The notes under the pieces: generated by a model
Databases searched by the model: none
Told to the model about the DNA's origin: nothing
What the model saw: only the letters and a program-made list of their open reading frames with translations
Shown here: positions 35,825 through 47,294 of the stretch, piece by piece
Position numbering within the stretch: position 1 is the stretch's first letter
Layout of the letters: every line of letters starts with the position of its first letter
NCBI GenBank assembly: GCA_004154925.1
Contig: QJNS01000704.1
Span: 117,096 to 181,095, forward strand
Reading direction: 5' to 3'
Source of the DNA: Monosporascus cannonballus
Lineage: Eukaryota; Ascomycota; Sordariomycetes; Xylariales
Length of the DNA: 64,000 nucleotides
Translations under genes and position numbers: made by a program

Positions 35825-36332
35825 ATGCAATTCCTCAAAACCGCCATCTTGGGCCTGAGCCTCGCTACGGCGTCCCTTTCCCAGCCCCTTGAGGATCGCC
35901 AGATCCAAATCATCTACTTTACCTTCCATGGTGGCCCGGCATCGTATCAGCTCGCTGTTCCAGATGACGGAACCGTGATGCCAACCAGTAGGATAATCAC
36001 TCGCGAACTGAGCAGAGAAACAGTAATATATGCTAACAAGAAATCCAGACAACAACATTGCCGTGAGCATCATCGATACCCCCGATTACAACGCCCTCGC
36101 GCTGTGCGATTTCAACACTGCCGGCGTAGCGACTCTGCAGCCCTATGTCACTCCGGACGGGCTGCAGCAGATAATTGTTGGCCCACCTCAACCCATCATT
36201 AGCGTCAGCTGCAAGGGCAAGTGTGTCCCTACCTATGGAGAATGCTACATCAACGGTCAATTCGTCGGGCCTTGTTGTGATGGCTTCTGCGCGGCCAACC
36301 GATGCCGCCCTTGGAATATCTCTGGGCCATGA
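35825..36332 (+). CDS. Small secreted cysteine-rich protein, knottin-like
   Basis: Two exons, 35825-35987 and 36049-36332, give 148 residues. The 60-nt intron has a GTAGGA donor, a TGCTAAC branch and a TCCAG acceptor. The N-terminus MQFLKTAILGLSLATASLSQ is a signal peptide, so the product is secreted. The mature part has a Cys-poor region with one Cys at ALALCDF. The C-terminal module contains seven Cys, spaced C-x3-C-x6-C-x9-CC-x3-C-x4-C. The last six fit the inhibitor-cystine-knot pattern with its adjacent CC pair. Small secreted Cys-rich proteins of fungi include candidate effectors and antimicrobial peptides; no role can be assigned here. The product shows no membrane segment. The frame is intact and the intron well formed. 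Confidence 0.75.
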
Positions 36333-38574
36333 ATTTATGGTTGAAACAACAGTGACCTCTCATGATTGTTCCGGCGCAGACATGTCTGAAAATCAATCCG
36401 TTTCACTATCACCTCGAGTGGCCTGTCGCGGAGAAATTGGTTATGGTTTCCTGGAATTCAATGGCGGTGATGAATTTAACGAACTTATAAAAAATTCACT
36501 AGGCTATGGCAGTGCAAATGCGTTCTTCCCTATTTCGAAGCGGTCTTTCTCGTAATGGGACATGATGGGTGTTTCTACAATAAAGAAGTCACCAAAGTCG
36601 AAAAAGCGACGCCGCTTTGCAGCCGGAAAACGACGTCAGGGTCGAGTTCTTGAGGCTCCAAGATGAAACAGCAACACATAACTACACGAACCCCCGGTGA
36701 TGTGATGTCAGCTATTAAATAGGCGATAATCTTCCAAAAGCATGAACCACTCGCACTATCGGCCTCGGGGATGGGAATATTAACACGGCCCACCGTTCAT
36801 GACGCTACAGATCCCCTTAAGCTAGAACTCATTCTCCCGCCCTTAGCCGTCCGCTCGTCCCCGATGCGGCATCAGACAATCCCCAGGTTCCTCGGGGCGT
36901 GGTTGAAAGCGAAATACCATAACGGGACCTAGCGAGAGCGAGGTCCGTCTCCTAGTAAGCTAGAGGCTTCCCGGCGCACGTTCGAGCGCTGACGTAGAAC
37001 GCAGATGATCTCATCCATGGCTTATCCTTCCCTTCCAGCCACCTCGCCTTCGGAAATTTGAACGAATTGGCGAAGAATTCCGGGTTATGGCGGAAGCTAC
37101 AATTGCTTACGCCGACAAAAGTGCTCTCCCTGCCCCTATTTCAATTCTTCCAAGCAGAGTTACCCGGGACGGTCTAGCAAGATGGTCAACTTCACCTAAA
37201 TCCCCCCGCAGAAACCAGCCAGAAACCATTTAACTCATCTTATATCCTGCACTTGGTAATGGTTATTCTATAGAGTAGGAATAGGGCAGGAATAGGGGGA
37301 AGAAGACCCCACAGCTTCTGTATATGTTGTATAAGGACCAACCTCTTTACACTAATAGCGCAGTCGGGAATATAACCGATGTTCAATCTAGTCTTGACGG
37401 GAAGGACTCTATATATTTCTAGAGAGATTAACGAGCCAGTGGAGTCTGCCGAAGGCGGAACAGAGATCAAAGAAACACTTTAGTAGTGGATGAGTAACTA
37501 GTGTAGCTGAAGCAGCCACTGTAATACCAACCCTAGGATAACACCGGAAGAATCCACTATCTCCTCGGGTGCGAAAAGGCCACACAATAAGCGGCAACTG
37601 CATCTTGGGGTTAGCTCTGCAATAAATGGGAATTAGTACCCAGTCAAGTAGCCTAAATTTGACGTTTTATGGCGTATCCTGCTGATTTAAGCTAACATCT
37701 TTGCCGCTACCAGTTAATGTGTGGTCTTCTCGCACCCGAGGCGATATGTCTCTTTGGCATGATTTGACCTTTTCTTCGCCCCAATCCCCTGTTGAGGTGA
37801 AAGAAAGCACAATTAGAGTCCCCAGAGCGAAAGGGATGAAGTCGAGTGGGAAGGGTAATCGAAAAAGTTGTAACTTAATCCCTCAATATCTAGGTATTTT
37901 GCAGAAAAGGGGGCAGTCTTGGTAGTCATTAAGGCTCAGAGCCATGTGGCACCCCGGCACAACTATATTCCGGGGATCCCACACCCTATATAGGGCTTTT
38001 TAGCCACTGCTTCGTAAAGCCTGAATCCAGCCAAACAGTTACAGTCTTCAGGGGTATTTTCTGTTAGTTGCCTCCACTGGCCCAGGTGTTGCCATGAAAA
38101 GCTAAAACGTAAAGTCCTATAAAAATTGTATGGGATGTACATAAACCACTTGCTTCCGGATCGCCTTTTAATATCTCCCGATAATGCTAAGCATAACGAA
38201 AATATTGGATGATGTCTATTCGAATTACAAACTTGTATGCAGGCTTATATTGACGTACAGTTGGCCTGGTGGAGAAAACTAACACAAAATAACCCTGCGT
38301 ACTGTATTACTTCCCGCCACTCTATATGCAACCTTTTCTTCCGATCAGCATACCTGCCACAGGTAGAAATTAACGCCAGACAATATTAGCTGCCAGGGAA
38401 AGATCCATATACCAACTTAGCCAGGAAAGGTAGGAACTGTTGCCCAGGCTCTATTGCATCAGCTACCACTAACATCAGGTAACCAACGGCCATTTTCCTG
38501 ATCCATCTCCCCAGACATGGTCATAGGCCTAGTAAACGCGGGCCAATCTATTACTAGCATAGACCGCAACCTTT
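36333..38574. other. Interval with inverted-repeat remnant
   Basis: No gene is supported. Much of 37.2-38.5 kb is AT-rich and may be transposon debris. An imperfect inverted repeat with arms at 37563-37600 and 37700-37741 is listed separately. Confidence 0.4.
37563..37741. repeat. Imperfect inverted repeat, probable transposon debris
   Basis: The reverse complement of 37563-37600 and the direct sequence of 37700-37741 share TTGCCGCT at one end and TTCGCACCCGAGG or TCTCGCACCCGAGG at the other. An ATGTGTGG/TTGTGTGG block lies between. The arms differ by a few substitutions and a small indel and are about 100 bp apart. Translated outward, both arms give similar peptides (LPLIVWPFRTRGD and LPVNVWSSRTRGD), so a once-coding sequence appears duplicated in inverse orientation. 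The element type is not known. Confidence 0.5.
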
Positions 38575-39697
38575 TCATGCAATGAACGCAATGAAAGAAG
38601 ATAAAAGCACCATCAAGCCAGAGTAGTAAGAGCCCGAAATTGACAGGCTAGCAGCCCCACCTTCAGTGTCAGTAGTCCCGTTGTCCATCGTATCAACAGA
38701 TGCCAGAGCGGGTCCCATGACCTTGATACAAGACAATGAAGCATCGGCGGCGTCAACCAGGCTGCCCTCTCCGTTTGGGTAGAACAGGGTCAGGATAGGT
38801 GTAATAGCCCACTGGGCTTCGTATACCTCATTAACTAAGTTACCTCCCTGTCAGAATAATTGATTAGAAGTGGTCGATTTGGCGGGTGAAAGGTCAAACT
38901 GAAGGTAATGCACGTACCTGAACTTGATAGTCGCTTACAAGCGTAAGATCATGTTGCTTCTCAGTTACAGGCCAGCAATTCGAAGACGCGTTCTGCTGGC
39001 TTGTTATAGGCTCGGGAGCACCATTTCCCGTAAGAGCTGGAGTAATCACCAAAAGGTCAGTTATTGGCCGCGCCACAAAAAATGAGACTCGCCCACGTTA
39101 AACACACTTACCGACGGTAGTTAGGTTACTCCAGGAGCCTCCCGTAATCCGGGCGCAGGCATCATCCATATTTTCCCTCAAGTCGTCACGCAATCTGGCA
39201 CACACCTCCTCAGAGCTCGCGCCGTCGCCAATGTCCAGGTTGCGAGCGCGGGCAGTCAAGGCATCGACGCAGGCAGACCCCATAGCGTCACTGCAGGTTC
39301 CCTGCGTCGTTTCGTCAGTCGCCGGATCCGTTTCGAAAGATATCGACCGTGAGGCTCCGTGGAAGAAGATGGCGCACGCGCCGGTGTTGCTCAAGTCCAG
39401 ATCCGCCGGCGAACCAAGGTAGTATGAACTACCAAACCTTCTTTCGCCGTCACCGGTAATATTAAACCCCTTACTCCACGTAAGACCTGTAAGGGCTTCG
39501 CTGCTGGTAGGGATGCGCGTAACGCCCACGTATGGGAACGAGCGACCAGCTACTGTACAGTTGTCATTTGCGCTGTCCCGAGTACTGGCCGGGCAGCCAA
39601 CATCGACGCAACCATAAATCGTTTTCTCAGTATCTTGAGCGTGCACTGCACCAGCAGCGAGCACTATCGCCAGAGCCTGGCTGCCGTTTGACCTCAT
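38575..39697 (-). CDS. Secreted, probably GPI-anchored Cys-containing protein
   Basis: Three exons, 39697-39112, 39036-38918 and 38847-38575, total 978 nt (325 residues) with consistent phases. Donors are GTAAGT and GTACGT, and introns 75 and 70 nt. A signal peptide ends near AVHAQD (about residue 21). The ectodomain has ten or more Cys, including IYGCVDVGCPA, and the segments GVTRIPTSSEALTGLTWSKG and TGACAIFFHG. Near residue 290 a Ser/Thr/Gly-rich stretch leads into a C-terminal hydrophobic tail, SGLMVLLSSFIAFIA, ending the protein without a cytosolic part. This arrangement is a GPI-anchor signal and suggests a cell-wall or plasma-membrane protein. The family is not recognised. The product would be a substrate of the transamidase whose subunit Gpi16 is also encoded in this window. 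Confidence 0.75.
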
Positions 39698-41926
39698 ATT
39701 TAATGATTGATTCGCGTCGAAGCTCGTGAGGTAGGAACGAGAAGATGGAGTTTGTCAAATGGCAAAACTAATCAAGAAGTCAAAAGAAGCGTATTTATGG
39801 AAAAGATAGAAAATGAATTATGCTGTCGGGATACGATCAATTGAGGGAGGGGGGCGGAAGAGAGAGAGAAGACGCGCATCGTCTAACAAAAGAAACTTTT
39901 ATTTACTATGTAACCTTACGTTTCGCATCGCCTAATTTTGGGCTCAGCCTCAGCATCCCTCTGGGAATAAATTGCACATCAAACGATACGGCCCCATGAT
40001 TCGTGAAACAGCACATATACATTTTCGGGCCCCTGCATATACAAGTCCCCCGAAAAGGCTGACGTGAGAATGGATGTAACACTTGGAGCATTTCGGATGT
40101 TCTCATTGGATGAGATTGATCATGACTTAAGCCGAGAAGAAATAAAGCCCGATACCTAAGAATAGGAGCCCCAAATTTAAGCGCCCCCAACGACGTTACC
40201 TAGGGGTTGGACTACCTTGGCGATCTTTATGCAAGAATTCCTGCGGTTAGCTGCAATGTGTGCTTGGTTCTTCCTGCGAGGTAATATTAACCAAAACCGG
40301 ACATCCAAATACGCTACTTACATTTCCCCTGAGGGAATTGTGCAGACGGGACAGTAACATATCTTATAAGTTATGGTACGATATATAATGTGGTCCGTAT
40401 TAAGCAATTACAAATGCTAGAGCGGCGTGCAGTTGAACTGAAAAACTTCACTTTGTTGAATGCTTTTTTTCTGCTCCACGCTCACCATGCACCACGCTGA
40501 TCGAAAATAGAGGTCGCACTACAGCCCCAATAGGGGAGGGGAGGGGGTATTATTCTGATGTTGCCCATGAGGGAGTGACAGACAATGAGACGAGAACGTA
40601 CGAGTCCTTTACATTCTACACGCAATCTCAAAAGTCGTTCTGCTTGCTCTCCCAAGCGCAAGGCTGCGTCGTTCTAAATCCTTTCCTTCCTAATCGGTCA
40701 ACTCTGCCAGCGCCACACTTCCTATAAGGCAACTCGGATAGATCCCGAGCCTCAGTTCCGCCTCTTCCAAGGCCAATGCTACCACTTCCACCTCTGCTTG
40801 TCTCGAGCCAACTCCACATGCATTGCAACATAATGCACCATAGCCCCAATTTCGTACAGATTTACAGCAGTACGGTTTGCCGAAATTGCTGCTACTAGAT
40901 ATAGAAGTGACATGTCTATTCTGGCTAGAAATTCGCCCGGGACCAACAGTGCTCCCTCAGCCTGGCAGGGGTCGCTGCAAAATACCCAAATTTTATATAG
41001 CTGATGCTCTACGCGACTCGCAATACGGAGCTGCTTGGCGTCATGGCGTGGCGTTGCTTACTCACCTGGTCTCTATTTAAGTGCTTGCTAATAAGCGGCC
41101 CCCATCAAGATACTTGTGAGATCGTGCATAGCTTTTGGTATCGGGAGGGTTCCGACTGCTTTCGACGCCGCAAACTTGCAGCATCCTAGGTTATCAGGCT
41201 CTGACCATAATAGTTGAGTCGCCTCTAATCACCTAGGTACAGGTATCCCACCGCTGCCATCTAGTAAATTCCAAGCCAAACTTTATTTCGCAGTGAAGCC
41301 CGAATAACCCTACGCTTTTATTGTCTATAAGTTGGTGATCGAATAGTATCACCGGTTAGACCTTCGCTAACTGTTTCCCGTATGTCTACTGCTGGATATA
41401 AAAAGTGGCTCAAGAAATTGGTTAGAACTCTGTTGGAAGCCTTGAACAGATGCAGGGCAGTAACTGATCGCCGTTACATCCCGCTTACTAGTGAGCAGTA
41501 GGATCGATAGTGTTTTTATTGCAGGACTATTTAGTGATGGGTCTCAACTGACTTAAAGGGCTGTTCGTTAGCTTATGGGTTTCAGGTGTATACGGACGCT
41601 AACCTCAGCCCTAACAATGGGGGCTTGGGGAGTATATGGCTTCAGGGGTTTAGACAAGGCTACCATGATTCCATCTCGTTATACATATATATATTCTTCT
41701 CAAGTCCTAGGAGGTCAGACTTGTAGGCCACCAGCTCGCATCAGAGTCGAATTCACGCCGTTCTCTCTTCCAAAGCCCAACCCGACTGTTCTTTCCTTCA
41801 AGCCCACGATTATTCATCGACAAGCCTTTCGACGACTGTCCGTCACAAAATTTACGCTTCCAGCGTTAACCCTTTCCAGAACTCGAACTCTATTCCTTAT
41901 CTTCCACTTTCGTTGCTTAGCTCGTC
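39698..41926. other. Interval without a supportable gene
   Basis: The first 200 bp upstream of the GPI-anchor candidate contain a purine-rich run (GGGAGGGGGGCGGAAGAGAG at about 39845). The rest shows short overlapping frames only. About 150 bp before 41927 the strand turns pyrimidine-rich (41755-41920), which suits a fungal promoter with a CT-rich leader. Confidence 0.45.
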
Positions 41927-43050
41927 ATGGCTGCAGGCGTGTTCGAAGCCATTGGCGTGATATCGGGCGTCCTTGGTATCATCCAGTTTGGCATTGACAA
42001 TTTTGCTGCCCCCGAAAGAGTGGGTTCCACTATTAGGATCGCCGTCGGGCTCGACTACGACGGTGGTCTCAGCAATGCCGGTGGTGACCTCCCGGACGTT
42101 CGGCTGTTTAACGAGGCCGGCAGCTTCCTTGGCATGGTAGCCGACCCCGGTACTGTTGACAGCGGCGGATTCGCCGACATCACCGTTAACCATAACGGCG
42201 ACAGCACCCAGCAGGCCACGTACGCCCTCTTCTCCGCCAACGACAATGCCATCTGCATCGCCTATGCGGCCATCACTTGGCCGGGCGGAGATGAGTACTC
42301 GTGGATCGGTGACTGGGGTCGCCAGTGCGGTGGAACTTGGTACTACTCGAATTATTTCATCTCTGGCACCGATAGGAAGCCCGACTGCATGTGGATCGAC
42401 GCCGTGAGTACTCCTAAGCTTCTGAACATCACCCGAATATCACTAGATCTTTTCATATGGTTAGTTACTAACTGAACACTTGATAGAACAACGACCAGCC
42501 ACAGACTGGATTTCAGGTCCACTGGCCCGAATTTTCGAAGGAAGTTGCTGGGTTCCCAGAAGACCCCTCCGAGCAGGCTGATAGGGTTGATTATCTCTGC
42601 AACGCGGGTCCGCCGTTCAAGATGCACAACTATCCCGACACGGACCCTAGATCGATCACGCACTGGGTTCTCGGCAGCCGACGCTCGGAAGGCGCCACAG
42701 CAACTTCGTATGCCCCCTCTAAGTACCCGGTCTCTGCCCACTTCCAAGGAAACCGACGGCCCAACGGAACTTATTACGAGGGTCTAAGTTTCAGAAACCT
42801 TGTCATCGATGACAATGCTGAGCATACTGGCCGCGAGCTCTGCGAGAGCCCCACCTCGCTCGGCCCAGATTTTATTAACATCGCTGACGGCACTTTCTGC
42901 CGCATGTCCGACAAGACTCTTTGGCCAGTCTGCAACGAACAGATCCCCGATAACTGCTTTAACACGGATGTACGCCAGCTGATCGTTGGTGGTGTATCAA
43001 CTCGAGACACACCGTACGAGAGTGTCATCGATTGGACGTCGGCCAATTAA
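41927..43050 (+). CDS. Uncharacterised fungal protein
   Basis: Two exons, 41927-42403 and 42487-43050, encode 346 residues. The 83-nt intron has a GTGAGT donor, a TTACTAAC branch and a GATAG acceptor. The start MAAGVFEAIGVISGVLGIIQ is a hydrophobic segment without a clear signal-peptidase site. The first half is beta-rich and acidic with GLDYDGGLSNAGGDLPDVRL and ITWPGGDEYSWIGDWGRQCG. The second half has NAGPPFKMHNYPDTDPRS and about eight Cys, including SDKTLWPVCNEQIPDNCFN. The C-terminus TPYESVIDWTSAN is polar. No catalytic motif or known domain is evident. Cys content and many Asn/Asp/Gly residues suggest an extracellular or vesicular protein, which is inference. It converges with the MFS gene, 215 bp apart. 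Confidence 0.7.
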
Positions 43051-43265
43051 GAAGGAACTCGAGGGGGCGAATAATCATCTGCTTTGGTATCACTACCCGG
43101 ACAGTCATGTATTACCTTAGCTGAACCAATTGTATTGTTTAATTTCCTCATTTCTACTCCTTTTCGATTCTAAGGCGATTTACAGTAACGCCACACTCGT
43201 AAACTTGGCTCTCATAATAGCTCGCGGGGTTGTTCTCCACGATGGGTTTTGTATCTCAGTTACCG

Positions 43266-45324
43266 TCACGATGTTGATAGTTCGTCACTACCGAATTTGG
43301 GGGAGGCATTATTTCGGGTTTGAGCCAAATTAGTGCGGGAACCTAGGGGAGATACGGTCGGCGTGGCGACCTGGGATCTCGGTCGTGGGTTCACTGGCGA
43401 CATGAGTAGACTCGGAGCTGGGAGACTGGACCACGAGATGCCCCGGGAGCCGAGCCCAGGGCGGACCGGCGAGTTGGGCCTTGAGACAACCGGCGTAGCG
43501 TACGGCGATTGAACTGGAGAGCGCATCACGGGCGAGTGGAGTGAGGTGTCGCGTATTGATACGGCCCTGCTGCCGGGCACACTAGGGAGGAAGTTGACCA
43601 GACCTCCTTCATTCCTGCTCTCCTCCGCCGCGAGGGACTGGGCGAAGTTGGACCTGTGGCGCAGGTAGGCGCCGCGCCGGTAGACGAAGTACACCGCGAT
43701 CGTCAGCAAGACCGCGATACCGAAGAGGAGCCAGGTGGCCGGGAACGCGCCCAGATTTTCGTACATAGGAACGGCGGCCGGGGTGAGCACGCCGGCGAGG
43801 AAGTCGCGCGCCCAGCCGTTGCCGCCCGTCGCCGATGCTGCATAAGGACCGTATGCGCGCAGCATGTAGTCGATGGTGGCCATGTATATGGCGAAGTTGG
43901 CAATTCCGATCAGGCACGTAGCCACCATGGAGCCGATCCAGTGCACGGTCACACCTGGCATCGTGGCCGTCAGGGCGAAGATGAGCAGGCCGAGGGGCAG
44001 TAAGGGGGCCATGTACAAGAGCCACCACACTACGCATCCGAGTCAGTAATTAAGAAACAAGGGCTGGGCGGGGGGGACGGAAGGGAGCGACTGCTGAAAA
44101 TCACTTACGGCGGGCCTCGTACTGAGCGCGTTCACAGTTGGGCTTTTCCTTTCGTTCCCGGATGTTACGTTTGATGGCCGGGAGGAAAGAGAAGTAGGCA
44201 ATGACATAGCCGATAAATAGCGGGACGAACGTGCTGGACATCTGGATGGTGTCGAGATGCCATCGTTCACGGTAGATGAAGGGAAACGACTGGACGAACA
44301 TGAATATGAGCGCGTCCGAGAATCCGGATAGCAGCGACAGCACCAGGACGATAGGCTCCGTGACGAAGAACCTAAAAGGCCGCGCCCAGATGGTGCATAG
44401 TTCGCGCCAGTCAAGCCTCTTATACTCAACGGCCAATTCACCTGGGCCGTAGACGTTCATTCCCGCCGAGCGCATCTCCTTCGCGGCCTTATCCAGAAGC
44501 ACGGTGGCCCGTGTCTCGGGCACGAAAAACCAGTGAATCCCGAGGGTGAAAATGCCGAAGATATATTGGACGTGCATGCACCACCTCCAGTGTAGATACT
44601 CCTCCATGGGAGCGCCTATGATCGGCCCTATAATGGAGCCCCCGACAGACGAAGCGACGATGAAGAGGGTCGCCTTTTGGTACCAGGGATCGTCGTGGTC
44701 GAACAAGTCGGCGACAACGGCTAGAGTGACGCTGCCGCCAGCAGTCGACAGACCACCGAGGACGCGCGCAGCAATGACTTGGTTAAAGCTCGTAGCGAGC
44801 GCGGCCCAAATTCCGAAGAGATTCACGAGAAGCATCGACAGCCGCAAGACCCACTTCCGTCCGTATTCTTCGCTCCAGGGCGCCCAGAACTCGCAGCCGA
44901 AGGCATACGCGAGCAGAAAGACGGCAGCGCCCCATGTAGCCGTCTGGGTGGATATGTGAAACTCCTCGGACATGCCCGCAATACCGCTGGAATACAAAGT
45001 GGTGTTGAGGTTCATGGAGACCTGTATCAGGAAGATAATGCAAAGGATACGCCACTTTTTCTTGAAGGGGAAGCCGAAACCCAGCTGCTCCATGACGCCC
45101 GGATCTGTCGCCTTTAGCTGGTACCTCAATCCATCTTCAGTGAATGATGGATGCTGTGCCCCCAGAGCGACCGTGTCGAATGCTGTCTCGTCTCTGTGCT
45201 CATTGTGCTTGTTGTCATCCTGCCCAGAAGTAGCTATGTTATTAGCTGAAACACGATGCAAGGTCGGGAGGTCTATGGCCGGGTCGCTCCTGGCGTCGCG
45301 GTTGGTCACATTATTCGCAGGCAT
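43266..45324 (-). CDS. MFS transporter, DHA1-type drug/polyamine antiporter family
   Basis: Two exons, 45324-44109 and 44029-43266, give 659 residues. The 79-nt intron has a GTAAGT donor and splices EARR to LWWLLYMAPLLPLG. About 100 N-terminal cytosolic residues are followed by twelve hydrophobic segments. These include WGAAVFLLAYAFGCEFWAPW with the loop EEYGRKW (motif A of the family), TAGGSVTLAVVADLF and SSVGGSIIGPIIGAPM (motif C-like). The central loop carries PETRATVLL, then TM7-TM12. The C-terminal 125 residues are Ser/Pro/Arg-rich and cytosolic, unusually long for the family and rich in SP sites. DHA1 members export drugs or polyamines by proton antiport at the plasma membrane; substrate is unknown. 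The neighbouring genes do not indicate a biosynthetic cluster. Confidence 0.87.
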
Positions 45325-47294
45325 ATTGAAGATATCGAGCTTCTCAGGTAGGAAGCTAGTGCATTTTCCATATAGCGGACGTCGTTAGGGAGCAATATTC
45401 CGCAGAATAGATATAAGGGGTGTGTGAATGAGTTGGAATGCGATTGGCAGCAGAAAGAGCAAATTGGGAAGCAGAACGGCCTTTATTAAATACGAACACC
45501 CCAAAATAAGTGATGAACCTTAACTTAGGATATCGTGAACTGTATCCCCTTTTAAGTTTAGATCCCCGCATAAGCCCCTTCGGTAACCCCAGAATAGTTT
45601 GAGCGACTGTATATTGTAGGCTAATTATTGCGATTGAATAGTAAAGATTCGGCACATAGTAGCCCTCGATTATTTGGTAACGGATGGAAGCGCTGACGAT
45701 TATTCTTGTTCGGTAAACAAGCCATTACGCTCAAAATATATAGATGGTAGCGGCGGGATATACTTAGGTCGTCAGAGGTGGCCTCACCGTTACGGTCAGA
45801 GCCCGCCTCAGTGGGTATCGATGATGCTTTTACAAAGGGAGGATTGCCTTAGCTGCTTCTTCCACAAGTCTGTTCCCCATGGGGATAGCAGGACGTGGGT
45901 TTCTGTGCTGCATGTTCTTGGTCGGAACTCCTACCTGAACCCGCGTCCTTAAAGTTGTCATGTATCGCTTCGCACCGAGCGCCCTCCAAGGTTCTTAGAA
46001 GCTTAATCTGGCCCTATTTCGAGATTATATAACCTTAAGCCGCAACCCCTGAACCCAAACACCGGGTTAGCGCGAACTCAGTCCGAGAAAAATGTGTGGG
46101 GAGTATTACCCAGTCCAAACTCGTGGGTAGACATTGTCAAGGTCTGTTGGTCGTGTGCTGCCCTAGCTCTATCCGCATCGCGGTCGGGTTCTGTATTCTG
46201 ACCACGACATAATAGTTTATGACAATGATAGGGGGTCCATGGAGAGTCTATTAGTTGTCTATTTACCATGCGGATGTGTCAGCAGCGAATGCGGTTGAAG
46301 CTTAGATACTATCGTAAGTTTCGACAGTTGCCTGCTGACCCGGAAAATACAGATCACTGTTTTAATCTCAATACACCAAAAAAAAGCCAATCTTCATGCT
46401 GCCAAGTCGAGAATTGCTAGTGTAGAGCTGGCTAGGCTACTTAACCTTCGTATGCTGCTGAACCGGGGTGAATCCAGGGGAAGTCCGTACTGACGGTCAT
46501 GTGCACGATTCTTGTGAAGTTTATTTATAGGGGCATAGCAACCCCCCTGGAGACCAAATAGACGTAGGTTTCCGTATGAAGGGCGTCATAGTACCTACTT
46601 TCGCCCTTAGCTACCCTTCATACCGAAACCCTCATTAATTCTACATAGCAGTCCTTGGGAGGTGTAACTCCGACGTTGGAATCCCATGACTAGTCTCTGC
46701 CATGTCTTGACTTTTCACTTATAGAACAACTGCGGTCTTTCTCCTATACAGCAGACGTTGGTGGCAGACCTGTCTTCTCTATACGTCTCCAGGAATAGAA
46801 ACTCCGTCTCGGTGCATCAAACACTTACCGATCCGAGACAAACAGGTGCTTGATTGGTGTGACACAAGCTAGAGGGTCATGTGCGGGGAAGCGTTGTCTG
46901 TTGAAGTTAACTTGATTCCGGTATGGGGGGACGTGGAGGGGAGAAAGGGGATAGGGATGGAGATAAGGTATCTGGCCTGCACGTGACGGCACGAAATAAA
47001 ATTTAATACCTGATTACCTATACGACACGTGACATAACTGGACTGGGAGAATTCGGGACTTCGCTGTTTGGTTGATGGGATGATTATCCTCGCAACTTAA
47101 GTAGCAGCGCCCATCGTAGCAGTATCCAAGACACTTCCTATTCAGCAAGAGGCAGGGATCTAACAAACATGTATCCATTCACCAACACCGGCAATGTCTC
47201 AATCGGCATATTAATGATGACTCTGTCACTGGAAAAGATAAGAATGACAGCAATCTCTGGGTATTTTGATACGACACGCCACTCATCAAAGGTC
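45325..47294. other. Gene-free stretch, 2.0 kb
   Basis: Contains the upstream region of the MFS gene and the 3' flank of MAK5. Frames are short and mutually overlapping. No repeat, RNA gene or motif was recognised. Confidence 0.45.
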
